Below are positions 16,006-24,130 of a stretch of DNA of 26,789 bases, one piece after another. Where the stretch lies: contig CANBUA010000028.1 in assembly GCA_947372535.1 (NCBI GenBank), forward strand, positions 1-26,789, read 5' to 3'. A program made the translations under genes and the position numbers. The stretch is from Burkholderiales bacterium (GTDB lineage: Bacteria; Pseudomonadota; Gammaproteobacteria; Burkholderiales; Burkholderiaceae). Each line of letters starts with the position of its first letter. Positions within the stretch are counted from its first letter, which is position 1. The notes beneath the pieces were generated by a model. The model did no database searches, had not been told where the DNA came from, and worked only from the letters and a program-made list of their open reading frames with translations.

Positions 16006-16536
16006 ATGCTCAAAGCCATCCTTTTCACGGCCGCCGCCGCCGTCACCCTGCTGCTGGCCTATGCCGCCACCCGGCCCAACACCTTCGCGGTGGAACGCCA
16101 CCTGGACATCGCGGCCACGCCCGCCCAGCTGCACCCGTTGATCGTCGACCTGCACCAGTTCAACACCTGGAACCCCTACAACCGCAAGGACCCGACCATG
16201 CAGGGGCAGTATTCGGGCCCAGCCAGCGGGCCCGGTGCGGTCTACGACTTCAAAGGCAACAAGGATGTCGGCAGTGGGCGCATCACCGTCACGGGCTCGT
16301 CACCTGAGCTGGTCAACATGAAGCTGGACATGTTCGAGCCCATGGAAGGCCACAACCAGGTCGAGTTCAAGCTGACACCGCAAAGCCCGAGCACCACGCG
16401 GGTCACCTGGGCCATGCACGGCCCCAGCCCCTACATCGCCCGGCTGGTGGGCATCGTCCTGAACATGGACAAGATGATCGGCGGGGATTTCGAAGCCGGC
16501 CTGGCCAACCTCAAAGCCCAAGCTGAAAAGCCCTGA
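16006..16536 (+). CDS. SRPBCC family protein with N-terminal membrane segment
   Basis: A 176-residue protein with an N-terminal hydrophobic helix (LKAILFTAAAAVTLLLAYAA), likely a membrane anchor or signal, then a START/SRPBCC-type lipid- or ligand-binding fold: VERHLDIAATPAQLHPLIVDLHQFNTWNPY is the usual opening strand/helix, and VTWAMHGPSPYIARLVG plus a C-terminal helix close it. Start 16006 follows AAGGAG with normal spacing. It sits 25 bases after the second yciI and 26 before the sigma factor, and SRPBCC/polyketide-cyclase proteins do occur near ECF42 loci. Ligand is unknown. I infer membership in the same operon. Confidence 0.86.
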   Translation: MLKAILFTAAAAVTLLLAYAATRPNTFAVERHLDIAATPAQLHPLIVDLHQFNTWNPYNRKDPTMQGQYSGPASGPGAVYDFKGNKDVGSGRITVTGSSPELVNMKLDMFEPMEGHNQVEFKLTPQSPSTTRVTWAMHGPSPYIARLVGIVLNMDKMIGGDFEAGLANLKAQAEKP

Positions 16537-16562
16537 CACCCACGCCAACACCATGCACGCCC

Positions 16563-17864
16563 ATGGCCTCGACAACGACAACGAGCACCACGCACCAGGC
16601 CATCGAGGCGGTCTGGCGCATTGAATCGGCAGGCATCGTCGCCGGTGTGGCCCGCATGGTGCGCGACCTGGGCGTGGCCGAGGAGCTGGCCCAGGACGCA
16701 CTGATCGCGGCCCTGGAGCACTGGCCTCGCGACGGCGTGCCTGATCGTCCAGGCGCCTGGTTGCTCACCACCGCGCGCCACCGGGCGCTGGACTGGCTGC
16801 GTCGGGGCAAACTCATGGACAGCAAACTCGACAGCCTGGGCGCCGACATGGCAGCCCTTGAAACGAACCACACGCCGGATTTCGTCGACGCGCTGGATGC
16901 CGCGCGTTCGGATCAGTTCGGCGACGACATGCTGCGACTCATGTTCACGGCCTGCCACCCAGTGTTACCGGCGCCGGCCCGCGTGGCCCTCACGCTCAAG
17001 GTCCTGGGCGGCCTGAGCACGGCCGACATCGCGCGGGGCTTCCTGGTCAGCGAGACGACCATGGCCCAGCGCATCGTGCGGGCCAAGCGCAGCCTGAGCG
17101 AGGCCCAGGTGCCTTTCGAGATCCCGCGGGACGAGGACCTGGCCCACCGCCTGGGCTCCGTGCTGGAGGTGATCTACCTGGTCTTCAACGAAGGCTACAC
17201 GGCCACGGCGGGCGATGACTGGATGCGCCCGGCCCTGTGCAGCGAGGCCTTGCGCCTGGGTCGCATGCTGGCCGAGTTGGCGCCCGAGGAGGCCGAAGTG
17301 CACGCCCTGGTTTCGCTCATGGAAATCCAGGCTTCGCGCTCGGCGGCACGCGTCGATGCCCAGGGCAAGCCAGTGCTGTTGCTGGATCAAAACCGCGCGC
17401 GCTGGGACTGGCTATTGGTGCGGCGCGGCCTGCATGCCCTCGCACGGTCGCAGGCGCTCTCACGCGATCAAGCCAAGCCAGCCGGGCCGTATGCGCTGCA
17501 AGCAGCACTGGCCGCCTGCCATGCACGTGCTCACACGGCTGACGCCACCGACTGGCACGAGATCGCCACCTTGTACGATCGCCTGTATCGAATGAATCCA
17601 TCACCCGTGGTCGAACTCAACCGGGCGGTGGCCGTGGGCATGGCTCAGGGGCCGGCAGCGGGCCTGGCCATTGTCGATGCCTTGCATGAAACGGGGGCCC
17701 TTGCCGGCTATCAATGGCTGCCCAGCGTGCGCGGCGATCTGCTACACAAGCTGGGCCGCTGCGAGGAGGCCCGTGCCGAATTCCTGCGTGCCGCCGAATT
17801 GGCAGGCAATGCGCGCGAGCGCGAACTCATGCAGGCACGTGCCCAAGCCTGCCTTCAGGCCTGA
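16563..17864 (+). CDS. ECF42-like RNA polymerase sigma factor with C-terminal extension
   Basis: A 433-residue sigma factor, far longer than the roughly 190 residues of standard ECF sigmas. Sigma region 2 spans about 15-82 (ELAQDALIAALEHWP, ARHRALDWLRRGK) and region 4 about 125-178 (DIARGFLVSETTMAQRI, RAKRSL). Residues about 190-433 form a helical, TPR-like extension that ends YQWLPSVRGDLLHKLG, then RCEEARAEFLRAAELAGNA, a hallmark of the ECF42 group. That group has no classical anti-sigma factor and is linked to DGPF genes, as here. I infer that the extension controls activity. No anti-sigma gene is adjacent. Confidence 0.9.
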   Translation: MASTTTTSTTHQAIEAVWRIESAGIVAGVARMVRDLGVAEELAQDALIAALEHWPRDGVPDRPGAWLLTTARHRALDWLRRGKLMDSKLDSLGADMAALETNHTPDFVDALDAARSDQFGDDMLRLMFTACHPVLPAPARVALTLKVLGGLSTADIARGFLVSETTMAQRIVRAKRSLSEAQVPFEIPRDEDLAHRLGSVLEVIYLVFNEGYTATAGDDWMRPALCSEALRLGRMLAELAPEEAEVHALVSLMEIQASRSAARVDAQGKPVLLLDQNRARWDWLLVRRGLHALARSQALSRDQAKPAGPYALQAALAACHARAHTADATDWHEIATLYDRLYRMNPSPVVELNRAVAVGMAQGPAAGLAIVDALHETGALAGYQWLPSVRGDLLHKLGRCEEARAEFLRAAELAGNARERELMQARAQACLQA

Positions 17865-17881
17865 GCGCGCCGGGCCGCGCT
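17864..17881. terminator. Inverted repeat between convergent sigma and TMEM175 genes
   Basis: AGCGCG at 17864-17869 and CGCGCT at 17876-17881 pair exactly around a 6-base loop, filling the 17-base gap between the two stop codons. It lacks a T-run but could terminate both directions. Confidence 0.4.
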
Positions 17882-18466
17882 TCAAGCAGCCGGGTGCATC
17901 AGCACGTGTTCGATGCGCCGGTCGGGCACCAGCCAGGTCAGCGCCACCGCCACATAGCCCGCCACCGAGATCCACGGGCTGACGAAAGCAAGCGGGATGG
18001 CCGCCGCATAAACCACCACCGACAGCTTGCCCTTCAGGTCGCGCCCCGTCGCGCGGGCCAGCAAAGAATCCTCGGGCTCGGCCGAGATAAGCGTGCGCAG
18101 CAAAATCCAGTACGCGATGGCGGCCATCATCAACACACCGCCATACAGGGCCACGGGCACGGCCGCGAAGTGGTTCTCGCCCATCCAGCCCGTCACGAAG
18201 GGGATCAGCGACAACCAAAACAGCAAATGCAGATTGGCCCACAGCGCGCCGCCGCTGACCGTGTGCACCGCGTGCAGCATGTGGTGGTGGTTGTTCCAGT
18301 AGATGCCAACGTAGACAAAGCTCAGCACGTAGCTGAGGAAGACCGGCATGAGCCCTTGCAAGGCCCCCAGGTGCTCACCATGGGGCACCTTGAGTTCAAG
18401 CACCATGATGGTGATGATGATCGCCAGGACCCCGTCACTGAACGCTTCGAATCGTGTTTTGCCCAA
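17882..18466 (-). CDS. TMEM175 family potassium channel-like membrane protein
   Basis: A 194-residue membrane protein. The family signature RFEAFSDGVLAI is at residues 5-16, in helix 1, where TMEM175 proteins keep FSDG; the following TIMVLELKVP also fits. About six hydrophobic helices are visible, including VFLSYVLSFVYVGIYW and LLFWLSLIPFVTGWMG. Prokaryotic TMEM175 proteins form tetrameric, weakly selective K+ channels. The start is TTG at 18466, the only in-frame position that gives the family N-terminus. It lies 48 bases downstream of the CDF exporter on the same strand and may share its transcript. Physiological role unknown. Confidence 0.88.
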   Translation of the reverse strand: MGKTRFEAFSDGVLAIIITIMVLELKVPHGEHLGALQGLMPVFLSYVLSFVYVGIYWNNHHHMLHAVHTVSGGALWANLHLLFWLSLIPFVTGWMGENHFAAVPVALYGGVLMMAAIAYWILLRTLISAEPEDSLLARATGRDLKGKLSVVVYAAAIPLAFVSPWISVAGYVAVALTWLVPDRRIEHVLMHPAA

Positions 18467-18514
18467 GGCCGCTGCTCCGTTGTCACTGCCAGTGGTCCAT
18501 GATAGCCAAGCCCC

Positions 18515-19456
18515 TCAGCTGCCCACGTGATCCAGGTCCGGCCGATGCCAGGGGTCCACATGGGTCATCACGTTGAGCACACGGTGGCGCACCATCACCC
18601 GTTGACGCGCGTCCACCGCGATGTCATGACCGGCCTCCACGCTGAGCAGGGCATCGACCTCGATGTGCACATCGACCACGATCATGTCGCCCATCTTGCG
18701 CGTGCGCACGTCGTGCACCCCGCTGACGCCCGGCGTGGCCTGCAGGGTCTCGCGGATGGCCTGCACCTCTTCCTCGTTCGCTGCGCGGTCCACCAGGTCC
18801 TGCGTGGCATCCCAGGCAAAGGACCAACCCATCTTGCCGATCATCAGCCCGACAACCAGGGCCGCGATGGGATCGAGGATGGGGTAGCCCATCAGGTTGC
18901 CCGCGATGCCCAGCCCCACCACCAGCGAAGAGGCCGCATCCGAGCGCGCATGCCAGGCATTGGCCACCAGCAGGCTGGACTTGACGCGACGGGCCACCGC
19001 GATCATGTAGCGGAACAAGGCCTCCTTGGCCAGCAAGGCGGCGCCCGCCACCCACAGCGCCACGCCATGCACGGCCGGGATGGCCTCGGGCTGCTGCAGC
19101 TTGTTGACTGCCGACCACAGCATGCCCGCGCCCACGGCCATGAGCATGGCGCCCAGCAGCAGCGAGGCGGCCGTCTCGAAGCGGTGGTGACCGTATGGGT
19201 GATCGGCATCAGCGTCCTTGCGGCTTTGGCGGGCGGCCATCAGCACCACGAAGTCGGACAGCAGGTCGGACAGCGAATGCACGCCATCGGCAATCAGGCC
19301 TTGCGATTTGGCCAGCAGGCCCACCACGATCTGCAACGTGCTGAGCACCACGTTGACAACCACGCTGACCCAGGTGCTGCGCGAAGCAGCAGCCGAGCGT
19401 TGGGCAGCGATGAATGGGCCGTCGTCGGCGTCTTCGATCGGATCGTCGAAATTCAT
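18515..19456 (-). CDS. Cation diffusion facilitator (CDF) family transporter
   Basis: A 313-residue inner-membrane divalent cation exporter. The CDF signature SQGLIADGVHSLSDLLSD carries the first metal-site residues (His60, Asp64; Asp57 nearby), and the second pair HxxxD is His168/Asp172 in NAWHARSDAASS. This His/Asp pattern is typical of Zn/Co-type exporters, though Fe or Mn cannot be excluded. After about six helices, the cytoplasmic dimer domain (about 210-295, GVSGVHDVRTRKMGDMIVVDVHI) follows. The start is ATG 19456; a TTG two codons upstream is possible. It is divergent from the helicase gene with 87 bases between. Confidence 0.92.
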   Translation of the reverse strand: MNFDDPIEDADDGPFIAAQRSAAASRSTWVSVVVNVVLSTLQIVVGLLAKSQGLIADGVHSLSDLLSDFVVLMAARQSRKDADADHPYGHHRFETAASLLLGAMLMAVGAGMLWSAVNKLQQPEAIPAVHGVALWVAGAALLAKEALFRYMIAVARRVKSSLLVANAWHARSDAASSLVVGLGIAGNLMGYPILDPIAALVVGLMIGKMGWSFAWDATQDLVDRAANEEEVQAIRETLQATPGVSGVHDVRTRKMGDMIVVDVHIEVDALLSVEAGHDIAVDARQRVMVRHRVLNVMTHVDPWHRPDLDHVGS

Positions 19457-19543
19457 GGTCAAAGCGCTCCGGCTCGGTCAAAGTCTGGGTGATGAGCGCC
19501 GAGTATCCCTCCAACACCTGCGGTCTGCCTTAGAGTCCATCCC

Positions 19544-21505
19544 ATGACCGACGACGCCATTTTCCAGCCCAAAGGCATCGCACCCACCGACGAGCAGCGG
19601 GCGATCCAGCTCGAGCGGCACAAATGCGTGATCGTCGAGGCCAATGCGGGCGCGGCCAAAACCACCACCCTGGCCTTGCGGCTGGCTCAAGCCATTGCGC
19701 GTGGCGTGGACCTGGAGCGCGTGCTGGTGCTGACCTACACCGATGCCGCCGTGACGGCCCTGCGCCAGGCCCTGGAGCGCATCGGCGTGGCCGCCAGCGT
19801 GCGCCAGCAGTTGCGCATCCAGACCTTCGACGAGTTCTGTGCCGAACGCCTGCTGGGCATCGAAGGCAGCAAAGTGCCGGCCTGCACCACGCCCGAGCAG
19901 CTCAAGCCCCATGTGCTGCTGGCCATCGAGCGCGTGCTGGCCAATGACGAGGACCGCCACCGCGACGAGTTCGCCATCGAGGGCGCTGGCGAAGGCATCG
20001 TCGAAGGGCTGCTGGCCTCGTTCTCGTGGCTCAAAGGCACGATGCAACTCACGCTGGAGGCCTTCGACCAAGCCTTGACGCCCACGCTGGCCGCCGAGCT
20101 GGGCCACGACTACCTGACCTTGCGCGCCTTCCGCGTCTTCGAGCACCTGCGCCGGGGCGGTCACCCCGATCACCACGCCTTCCGCGCACGCGACGATGCG
20201 ACCTACGACCTGGCCAGGATGCTGCTCGACGAAGAAGCCTTTTTCGAGCAGGTGCATCCGCTGACCTTGGGCCTGCACCTGGTCCTGGTCGATGAAATGC
20301 ACGACACCAACCGCGCCATGTTCACGGTCTTGCAGCACCTGCTGACACGCAACGGCAAGGCCGCGTTCGTGGGCGTAGGCGACCGCGACCAAGTGATCCA
20401 TGCGGTCGCCGGGGCGGATGCCACCTTCATGGGCGAGGGCTTCGACCGTGGCATCGCCCCGGCCCATCGCCTGCCGCTGACCGCGTCTTATCGCTTCGGC
20501 GCGACCTTGGCGCGGCATGCCGGCCGCTTGGCGCGCAAGCCCTGCGCCTCGGGCAAGGACCTGGACACACCCGTGCTCATGGTTGCCTGCGAGAGCCCGC
20601 TGGAGTCCAACCGCCACATCACGCTGGCCATCCGCAACCGCCAGGGTCTGGCCGACAAATCCACCGCCTCGGCACTGGCCATCTTGCTGCGCCTGCCGCA
20701 CCAATCCGTCGAGTTGGAGAACCACCTGCTGGACCAGGGCGTGGACTACCGCACCCTGGGTTTTGACACCTATTTGATGCGCCCCGAGGTGCTCTTCGTG
20801 CGCGGCCTGATCGCCCATGCGCGTGAAGATTTCGCCGCCATCGAGCGCCCGGAGACCCGCGCACGCATCCTGCAGGCCCTGCTGATGCTCAGCGGCTCAT
20901 CCGTGCAGACCCGCTCTGACGCCGACGACGACCCGCAGAAAGTGACCCGCCAGGCCATCCAGGAGGTCTCGGCCAACCCGGCGTTGCTGGGCTATTTCAT
21001 GGACAACCACGTGCTGCGCAACACCCACGCCTCCGCACGCCGGCTGATCGAAGCGGCCACTGAGGTCATCGCCGAGAACACCACGGACATCCTGCTGCAC
21101 CGCTTCGTGCAGGCCCTGCAACCCGAGGTGCTGGCCGCCCGCGTCATGGTGCGCCAGCAAGACATCGAGCAGGTCAGTGCCAACATCGGCGGCCTGATCG
21201 AATCGGCCTCCACTTTCGACAACGTCGAGTCTTTTTTCCGGGCCATGAACGGGCGCGAGATCCGCCAGCAGGCCATGCGCGGCAAGGACTGCGTGGTCAT
21301 CGCCACCATCGAAGCGGCCAAGGGCCTGGAGTTCGACCACGTCTTCATGCCGGGCCTCAATCGCGGCGAATTTGCCGTGGGCGGCAACACCACCGACAAT
21401 CGCAACCTGCTCTACGTCGGCATGACCCGCGCGCGGCACCAATTGACCATCCTCCACCGGCCCGGCGCCCCCAGCAAATACCTCATCGACGCAGGCCTGC
21501 TCTGA
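19544..21505 (+). CDS. UvrD/Rep-like superfamily 1 helicase with degenerate Walker A
   Basis: A 653-residue SF1A helicase. The Q motif PTDEQRAIQ is at 14-22 and motif I is EANAGAAKTTT (32-42): Lys39 and Thr40 are kept but the usual Gly before Lys is Ala38. Motif Ia is VLVLTYTDAAVTALR. Motif II is DEMHD (250-254), His in place of the usual Gln. Motif III appears as GVGDRDQVIHAVAGAD, motif V as ATIEAAKGLEFDHVFMPGLN, and motif VI as LLYVGMTRARHQL. These define a UvrD-type ATPase that is somewhat diverged. No RecB-like nuclease domain is seen at the C-terminus. It is followed after 54 bases by a NYN-LOTUS gene on the same strand. DNA repair or RNA/DNA hybrid work is plausible; the exact role is unknown. 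Confidence 0.9.
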   Translation: MTDDAIFQPKGIAPTDEQRAIQLERHKCVIVEANAGAAKTTTLALRLAQAIARGVDLERVLVLTYTDAAVTALRQALERIGVAASVRQQLRIQTFDEFCAERLLGIEGSKVPACTTPEQLKPHVLLAIERVLANDEDRHRDEFAIEGAGEGIVEGLLASFSWLKGTMQLTLEAFDQALTPTLAAELGHDYLTLRAFRVFEHLRRGGHPDHHAFRARDDATYDLARMLLDEEAFFEQVHPLTLGLHLVLVDEMHDTNRAMFTVLQHLLTRNGKAAFVGVGDRDQVIHAVAGADATFMGEGFDRGIAPAHRLPLTASYRFGATLARHAGRLARKPCASGKDLDTPVLMVACESPLESNRHITLAIRNRQGLADKSTASALAILLRLPHQSVELENHLLDQGVDYRTLGFDTYLMRPEVLFVRGLIAHAREDFAAIERPETRARILQALLMLSGSSVQTRSDADDDPQKVTRQAIQEVSANPALLGYFMDNHVLRNTHASARRLIEAATEVIAENTTDILLHRFVQALQPEVLAARVMVRQQDIEQVSANIGGLIESASTFDNVESFFRAMNGREIRQQAMRGKDCVVIATIEAAKGLEFDHVFMPGLNRGEFAVGGNTTDNRNLLYVGMTRARHQLTILHRPGAPSKYLIDAGLL

Positions 21506-21559
21506 CACTTCTTGCCAGCTTGACCTGCCTGATCCCAACCACAGGAAAAACACCCACAC

Positions 21560-23086
21560 ATGGCCTCTCCCCAAGACCACATCAGCATGGCGCTGTTCTG
21601 CGACTTCGAGAACGTCGCCCTCGGCGTGCGCGATGCCAAGTACGACAAGTTCGACATCAAGCGCGTGCTTGAGCGCCTGCTGCTCAAGGGCAGCATCGTC
21701 GTCAAGAAGGCCTATTGCGACTGGGAGCGCTACAAAGGCTTCAAAGCCACCATGCACGAGGCCAACTTCGAGTTGATCGAGATCCCGCATGTGCGCCAAT
21801 CCGGCAAGAACTCGGCCGACATCCGCCTGGTGGTTGATGCCCTGGACCTTTGCTATACCAAGTCGCACGTCAACACCTTCGTGATCATTTCGGGCGATTC
21901 TGACTTCTCGCCGCTGGTCTCCAAGCTGCGCGAGAACGCCAAGCACGTGATCGGCGTGGGCGTCAAACAATCGACCTCGGACCTGCTGATCGCCAACTGC
22001 GACGAGTTCATTTTCTATGACGACCTGGTGCGCGAGAGCCAGCGCGCCGCCCGCCGCGATGAAGCACGCGACGACTCCCGTGACGCGCCACAACAGCCGC
22101 GCCGCACGCCTGAGGAAGAGCGCCAGCGACGCGAAACCATGGAGAGCCGCCGCACCAAGGGCGTCAACATGGCGGCCGAGACCTTCGAGGCCATGGTGGC
22201 CGAGCGTGGCGACAGCCGCGTCTGGGCCTCGGTGCTCAAGGAGGCCATCAAGCGCCGCAACCCCGGCTTCAGCGAAGGCTATTTCGGCTTCAAGACCTTC
22301 GGCAACCTGCTGGAAGAAGCCCAGGTGCGCGGGCTGCTGGAGTTCGGGCGTGATGACAAATCGGGCGCCTATGTGACGCGTGGCAGTGGCGTGCCCTCGG
22401 CACCCACACCCCGAGCTGACAACGCGCCGGTGCAACAGGAACAAGCAGCGCGTGCGCCCGCTTCAGAGCCCTTGCCCAGGCGACATGCCTTTCATCCGTC
22501 CGCAGCCCCGTCGGCCGAGGAGCAGGAACAGGCACACCCGCAACCTGAGGGCAACCGCCGTGGCAACCGTGGCGGACGCAACAACGGTGGCGGCCGGCCC
22601 CAGCCATCGCAGCAACAACAGCCCTCGTCGCCGGCTTCGGCCCGTCAGATGGCCGCTGAAGTGGCTGCGCAACTCATGGCCGAAGAGGACGGGCCTGCGT
22701 TCATGGACGCTGAACCGCCACTGACTGCCTCAGAGCCCGCCCCATCGGCCGAAACCGCGCATGCCACGGCGCCCAGGCAGCGTCAACGGCAAGGTGGCCG
22801 CAGGTCATCGGGTCAAGGCCGTGGCCGGGATCGTGACAACCAGCAGCCTGCCTTCGAAGCGGCTGCGCCAGCGGCAGCAGCTCAGGCGCCCTCACCCGCA
22901 CCCGTCTCGCCGCCACCTCAGGCTCAGCCCGAGGCCAGCGCGAGCGAGCCTGCAGCGCCCAAGCGCAAAGCGCCAGCCCGCAAGAAAGCCGCCACCACGG
23001 CCGAAAGCAGTGCGCCCGCCGAAGCGCCGGCACCGCGCAGCCGCCGGCCCGCCAGCAAAAAGGCTGTCAAGCCAGATCAAGGCTGA
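21560..23086 (+). CDS. NYN domain protein with LOTUS/OST-HTH domain and disordered tail
   Basis: A 508-residue protein. The NYN (PIN-like) ribonuclease domain occupies about 8-160 with the acidic residues expected for metal-dependent catalysis: Asp15 in FCDFENV, Asp87 in NSADIRLVVDAL, Asp113 and Asp115 in SGDSDFSPLV. A charged linker (160-203) leads to an OST-HTH/LOTUS domain at about 205-273 (FEAMVAERGDSRVWASVLKE, then KRRNPGFSEGYFGF), a fold that binds RNA, notably G-quadruplexes in some cases. Residues 280-508 are low complexity: Ala/Pro/Gln/Arg, ending in a Lys/Arg-Ala-rich tail (KRKAPARKKAA). AGGAAAA precedes the ATG. It probably cuts or surveys RNA; the target is unknown. Confidence 0.92.
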   Translation: MASPQDHISMALFCDFENVALGVRDAKYDKFDIKRVLERLLLKGSIVVKKAYCDWERYKGFKATMHEANFELIEIPHVRQSGKNSADIRLVVDALDLCYTKSHVNTFVIISGDSDFSPLVSKLRENAKHVIGVGVKQSTSDLLIANCDEFIFYDDLVRESQRAARRDEARDDSRDAPQQPRRTPEEERQRRETMESRRTKGVNMAAETFEAMVAERGDSRVWASVLKEAIKRRNPGFSEGYFGFKTFGNLLEEAQVRGLLEFGRDDKSGAYVTRGSGVPSAPTPRADNAPVQQEQAARAPASEPLPRRHAFHPSAAPSAEEQEQAHPQPEGNRRGNRGGRNNGGGRPQPSQQQQPSSPASARQMAAEVAAQLMAEEDGPAFMDAEPPLTASEPAPSAETAHATAPRQRQRQGGRRSSGQGRGRDRDNQQPAFEAAAPAAAAQAPSPAPVSPPPQAQPEASASEPAAPKRKAPARKKAATTAESSAPAEAPAPRSRRPASKKAVKPDQG

Positions 23087-23110
23087 CAGGCCGACCTGAG
23101 CCGCGGCAAC

Positions 23111-23128
23111 ACGAACCACCGAGTTCGT
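23111..23128 (+). terminator. Hairpin after the NYN-LOTUS gene
   Basis: ACGAAC at 23111-23116 pairs with GTTCGT at 23123-23128 around a six-base loop. It is followed by TCTAT, a weak T-rich tail, and lies between convergent genes. Confidence 0.45.
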
Positions 23129-23132
23129 TCTA

Positions 23133-24050
23133 TCAGCCAGGGCCTTGATCGCCCTTGAACATGGCTTGGAGCCGACGCTCGATCTCTTGGGGCGTCGGGT
23201 CCTCGACATGGGTGGCGATCATCCATTGGTGCCCGAACGGGTCAACAATGTTGCCGCAACGGTCGCCCCAGAACTGGTTCTGAACCGGCATCGTCACCTT
23301 GGCGCCGGCTTGTTCGGCGCTGGCAATGACCGCGTCGGCATCAGGCACATAAACCGTGACCGTCGAGCTGGAACCGCCCACCGTGAGCGGGCTGAGCGAG
23401 CCATATTGCGGCCGCTCTTCGGTCATCATGAAGCTGGCCGGGCCCACTTGGAGCTCGGCATGCATGAGCTGGCCATCGGGGGCATCGAAACGCATCAGCA
23501 CTTGCGCCCCGAACACCTGTTCGTAGAACGTGATCGCCCGGTGCGCATCCTTGATGACGAGGTAAGGCGTGGCACCACGTGGCGGAGGCACGGCCATCAC
23601 CTGAGCGGATGCCGACGACGTGCTGGCGAGCTGGGCATCCATTTGCGCCTTCAATTGGGCTTCTTTGTCCTTGAGTTCCGGCGTCATGGCATCACCAAAA
23701 TCTTCGGCCTCGAAGACCTGGCGTAACTCGACTTCACAGTCGCCAAGCGACGGGTTGGGACAGCGCTTGAGCCACTCGATGGCTGCGGCCTTGCTGGGCA
23801 CCTGCCAGACCCAGAAGCCGGCGATCAGCTCTTTCGTCTCGGCAAAAGGGCCATTGATGACCGTGCGCTGGTTGCCCTCAAAGCGCACGCGCGCCCCTTT
23901 GGCACTCGGGTGCAGGCCATCGCCGGCCAGCATCACGCCCGCCTTGACCAGTTCTTCGTTGAACCGGGTCATGTCGGCCAGCATTTGTTCGCTGGGCATC
24001 GTGCCCGCTTCGGAGGCCTGGTCGGCCTTGATGATCACCATGAATCGCAT
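23133..24050 (-). CDS. YciI (DGPF)-VOC/glyoxalase-like fusion protein
   Basis: A 305-residue two-domain fusion. Residues 1-120 are a YCII/DGPF domain (opening MRFMVIIKAD, motif NGPFAETKE at 66-74, Asn in place of the first Asp). A charged helical linker (about 122-150) follows. Residues about 154-290 are a VOC/PhnB-like domain: TPYLVIKDAHRAITFYEQVF, then LMHAELQVGPASFMMTEE, and WGDRCGNIVDPFGHQW. VOC proteins bind a metal and act on small molecules or confer resistance. The 5' region has a TGTCGA-N17-CGTCGT element like the one before yciI copy 2, so I infer control by the window's ECF sigma. AGGAGAAG precedes the ATG at 24050. Confidence 0.92.
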   Translation of the reverse strand: MRFMVIIKADQASEAGTMPSEQMLADMTRFNEELVKAGVMLAGDGLHPSAKGARVRFEGNQRTVINGPFAETKELIAGFWVWQVPSKAAAIEWLKRCPNPSLGDCEVELRQVFEAEDFGDAMTPELKDKEAQLKAQMDAQLASTSSASAQVMAVPPPRGATPYLVIKDAHRAITFYEQVFGAQVLMRFDAPDGQLMHAELQVGPASFMMTEERPQYGSLSPLTVGGSSSTVTVYVPDADAVIASAEQAGAKVTMPVQNQFWGDRCGNIVDPFGHQWMIATHVEDPTPQEIERRLQAMFKGDQGPG

Positions 24051-24106
24051 CGTCTTCTCCTGACAGGCTTGGTGCCCGATGTGGCTGGATCGGTGTAGCT
24101 CTACAA

Positions 24107-24123
24107 AGGCTCGACTTGAGCCT
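24107..24123. repeat. Inverted repeat in the leader of the YciI-VOC gene
   Basis: AGGCTC at 24107-24112 and GAGCCT at 24118-24123 are exact inverted repeats with a 5-base spacer, between the two candidate promoter elements and the start codon. It could form an mRNA hairpin or be an operator. No further evidence. Confidence 0.3.
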
Positions 24124-24130
24124 CATGACC

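Noticed and set aside
19478..20818. Long minus-strand open frame antisense to the helicase gene
   Set aside because: It is rich in Gln/Gly/His/Arg with no domain or signal and mirrors a well-supported plus-strand helicase; such frames are common in GC-rich DNA.
20897..22444. 515-codon minus-strand open frame across the helicase/NYN boundary
   Set aside because: It runs through two genes with clear motifs on the other strand and has no recognisable protein features.
19544..23086. Calling the helicase and NYN-LOTUS pair a new defence system
   Set aside because: There are no island markers, and the codon style and neighbours look core. NYN-LOTUS genes are widespread in Proteobacteria, so defence is not supported by the sequence.
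24094..24105. TGTAG-CT-CTACA as an operator
   Set aside because: A 12-base imperfect palindrome occurring once; it lies within the spacer of a candidate promoter and has no second copy in the window that I can find.
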